A DNA stretch of 7,488 nt, from positions 1 to 7,488 of the forward strand of contig DOHE01000135.1 in assembly GCA_003535395.1 (NCBI GenBank). Direction: 5' to 3'. The notes beneath the pieces were generated by a model. That model worked only from the letters and a program-made list of their open reading frames with translations, made no database searches and had not been told where the DNA came from. Positions within the stretch are counted from its first letter, which is position 1. Every line of letters begins with the position of its first letter. A program made the translations under genes and the position numbers. Of this stretch, positions 5,844 through 7,488 are shown piece by piece. Source of the DNA: Clostridiales bacterium (lineage in GTDB: Bacteria; Bacillota; Clostridia; UBA8921).

Positions 5844-7488
5844 TTAATGTTTTGTAAACACACCCTTGCGCTGCACATTGCGGATCATATCCTCGATATA
5901 CTTTTCGGGATAGCTGTACTTTTTCTTTGAAGCATTTTTCCATTCCGTATTTTGCGCGGTGAAATTCCTGGCCCATTTTTGTCCTTCCGGTGTACTCAGC
6001 ATCTCTTCAATTTTCTGCTTGTAAAAATTCAGTTCCTTGAACTGGGTGGATGTCACGATCCCATCGCAGAGATAATCCTGCCACAAGATGCCCGGTGCCC
6101 CTCCTGCCTCATATGTCGCTGCATAAAACGGGAACAGGGCCTGGAGGGAGCCGATAAATCCGCCCCTGGCGGGTGTCTTCAGGTTGAGGTCCTCCGTGTA
6201 CCGGGGATCCCCGTATTTGGGGTTGATGACGATATCCCGCTGGTGGTTGAAGGTGGACACATGCATGGGAATGATCCCCTGCTCCACAGACACTTTTGTA
6301 AGTTCATAGACCTCTGACGGGGTATAGTAGATGGTATTGTAGTCGCTGTGGGCATATACCGTGCCGGATGCCTGCAATACTTCAGCAATCATCGCTCCGC
6401 GGCGCTGGCTGTAATATACATGCCTGTAATGCGGATTGGTGGTTTCCGGATTGATGCCTGCCACCATCCAGAGCGCGCCTTCTGTCCGGACGGTCATTTT
6501 GGGATTCGGGAACACCACCTGTTCCAGCGTCTGCTTGTAGTTAAGTGCCCGTTCGACCGACCTGAACAGGTCGAAATCGGTCATCGCTTTGGACCAGTCG
6601 CGGTATACCTTCTCAGGATCCTTATAATTGAAAGCTGTATTATCCAGCTGGCTTTTACCGTCAAGTTCCGGATCGATGGTTTCAAAGCTGTTATAGCTTG
6701 AATTATAAATATTATTTAAATTATTTATATTACCATAGGCATTATCCAGCCAGGATCTGAAATTTTTCAACGAAGATTGCCCGATCATATACCGGACATC
6801 GACATCCGCCCGCAGCCAGCCTCTTGTGTCCTCGGTATCAATGGGAATCACCCCATTTCCGCTTTGCCAGAACAGGTCTCCGTAGCGTGAAAAAGTATAA
6901 TTCGTCAGGATCGCGTTTGCCCTGGCATGGATTGGGTCCCCCCATCCGATCGGGTCACCGCTCAGTCCGGAGACAGAAATGGCATTGGCTTTTTTCACTG
7001 CCTCTCCCTTGTTAAAATTAAATGGATAATTCGCATACGCCTGTATAGAGAACCCCATCTTCCTTGCCGCATCCAGCATGAATTTGTTGGCATCAAATGC
7101 AAAATCATGGTTCATGCTCACATCATATCCTGCATACCCTGTGGTGCACAGCACATTGACTCCGGCTTCCTGCATGTCCAGCAGATCATTGAGGATGGTG
7201 GAAGCCGCGTCCGGACCGCGCTGCACATTGGACCGCATATCCGCCATGTTCTGCGCCGTGGAGAGCGGGACCCGCGTCCCGTCCGGCTTTACGATGTAAT
7301 TCTGGTTGTTCTTGTTCAGCCTGATTTGAACGGAGGAAGCATCCACCTGGATCGGGATCCGTACGGTCCGGATCGAATCCGCCTGCCCCGGGATCAGTTT
7401 CAGGACAACATTCTCCGTCCACGGCGCCAGCTGCAGCCAGAGGATCCCTTCCGCACGTCCGTTCTCAATCTTTTGCAGGGTCTCATAG
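5844..7488 (-). CDS. Copy B: C-terminal part of a large paralogue, putative GH42-like catalytic region (5' end outside window)
   Basis: The reading frame is open from the right edge (first full codon at 7487) to TAA at 5844-5846, giving 547 residues that match copy A from Tyr394 to its end. The start lies beyond the window: the GTG at 7346 is an internal valine, because the frame upstream still matches copy A (YETLQKIENGRAEG, then WLQLAPWTE). Over A residues 591-668, 56 of 78 residues are identical without gaps. Both candidate catalytic motifs are kept: PIDTEDTRGW, with Glu codon 6831-6833, and TYEAGGAPGILW, with Glu codon 6108-6110. The barrel pattern FRSWLDNAYGNINNLN is also present, followed by an Asn-rich run absent in this density from copy A. 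Whether it carries a lipoprotein signal cannot be seen. It immediately precedes copy A in the same operon, and the pair probably acts in the same compartment on related substrates. This is inferred, not shown. Confidence 0.88.
   Translation of the reverse strand, partial: YETLQKIENGRAEGILWLQLAPWTENVVLKLIPGQADSIRTVRIPIQVDASSVQIRLNKNNQNYIVKPDGTRVPLSTAQNMADMRSNVQRGPDAASTILNDLLDMQEAGVNVLCTTGYAGYDVSMNHDFAFDANKFMLDAARKMGFSIQAYANYPFNFNKGEAVKKANAISVSGLSGDPIGWGDPIHARANAILTNYTFSRYGDLFWQSGNGVIPIDTEDTRGWLRADVDVRYMIGQSSLKNFRSWLDNAYGNINNLNNIYNSSYNSFETIDPELDGKSQLDNTAFNYKDPEKVYRDWSKAMTDFDLFRSVERALNYKQTLEQVVFPNPKMTVRTEGALWMVAGINPETTNPHYRHVYYSQRRGAMIAEVLQASGTVYAHSDYNTIYYTPSEVYELTKVSVEQGIIPMHVSTFNHQRDIVINPKYGDPRYTEDLNLKTPARGGFIGSLQALFPFYAATYEAGGAPGILWQDYLCDGIVTSTQFKELNFYKQKIEEMLSTPEGQKWARNFTAQNTEWKNASKKKYSYPEKYIEDMIRNVQRKGVFTKH

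Noticed and set aside
5819..5878. Start of copy A at ATG 5878, adding 19 residues
   Set aside because: It overlaps the copy B coding end, pushes the signal peptide inward, and ATG 5821 has a good ribosome binding site 8 bases upstream.
7344..7346. GTG at 7346 as the start of copy B
   Set aside because: The same frame stays open to the window edge and keeps matching copy A, so this is an internal valine codon.
1..7488. tRNA, rRNA, CRISPR array, insertion sequence or attachment site
   Set aside because: No cloverleaf-like segment, regularly spaced short repeats, transposase motifs or terminal inverted repeats were seen; nearly every base is within the five genes.

Overview
The window is a densely packed stretch of bacterial coding sequence, all on the minus strand, so transcription runs from high to low coordinates. 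In that order it holds: the C-terminal part of a large protein (copy B, 5844-7488, start outside the window); a complete paralogue with a lipoprotein signal peptide (copy A, 2978-5821, 947 residues); a TIM-barrel sugar isomerase/epimerase (2204-2965); a Gfo/Idh/MocA NAD(P)-dependent oxidoreductase (1026-2183); and the N-terminal part of a third paralogue (copy C, 1-957, end outside the window). The gaps are 22, 12, 20 and about 70 bases. No convincing promoter or terminator is visible between genes, so this looks like the interior of one operon. Nothing on the plus strand looks like a real gene.

The large paralogues are the notable part. A and C align without a gap over 318 residues, with 234 identical by hand count. 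A and B share 56 of 78 residues across a core block. I do not recognise the family by name. Copy A reads as a lipid-anchored surface protein: signal peptide with Cys23, an N-terminal mostly-beta region, a second beta-rich segment, then a C-terminal region that looks like a TIM-barrel glycoside hydrolase of clan GH-A, with GH42-like sequence and two conserved candidate glutamates. Copy C starts just before the first conserved residues of A and has no room for a signal peptide, so it may be cytoplasmic or N-terminally reduced.

Working model (inference): a carbohydrate or glycoside catabolism locus. Surface-anchored, possibly hydrolytic lipoproteins act on a glycan or glycoside, and the oxidoreductase plus epimerase process the sugar inside the cell. 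The oxidoreductase/TIM-barrel isomerase pairing is the same family pairing used for inositol and for 3-oxo-glycoside or C-glycoside breakdown. No transporter or regulator is in view, so the substrate cannot be named.

The organism is most likely a mid-GC Bacillota member (Paenibacillus-like or Clostridia-like). This rests on purine-rich Shine-Dalgarno sequences before the genes, a lipoprotein signal with Ser at +2, and no SusC/SusD-type genes. The assignment is tentative.
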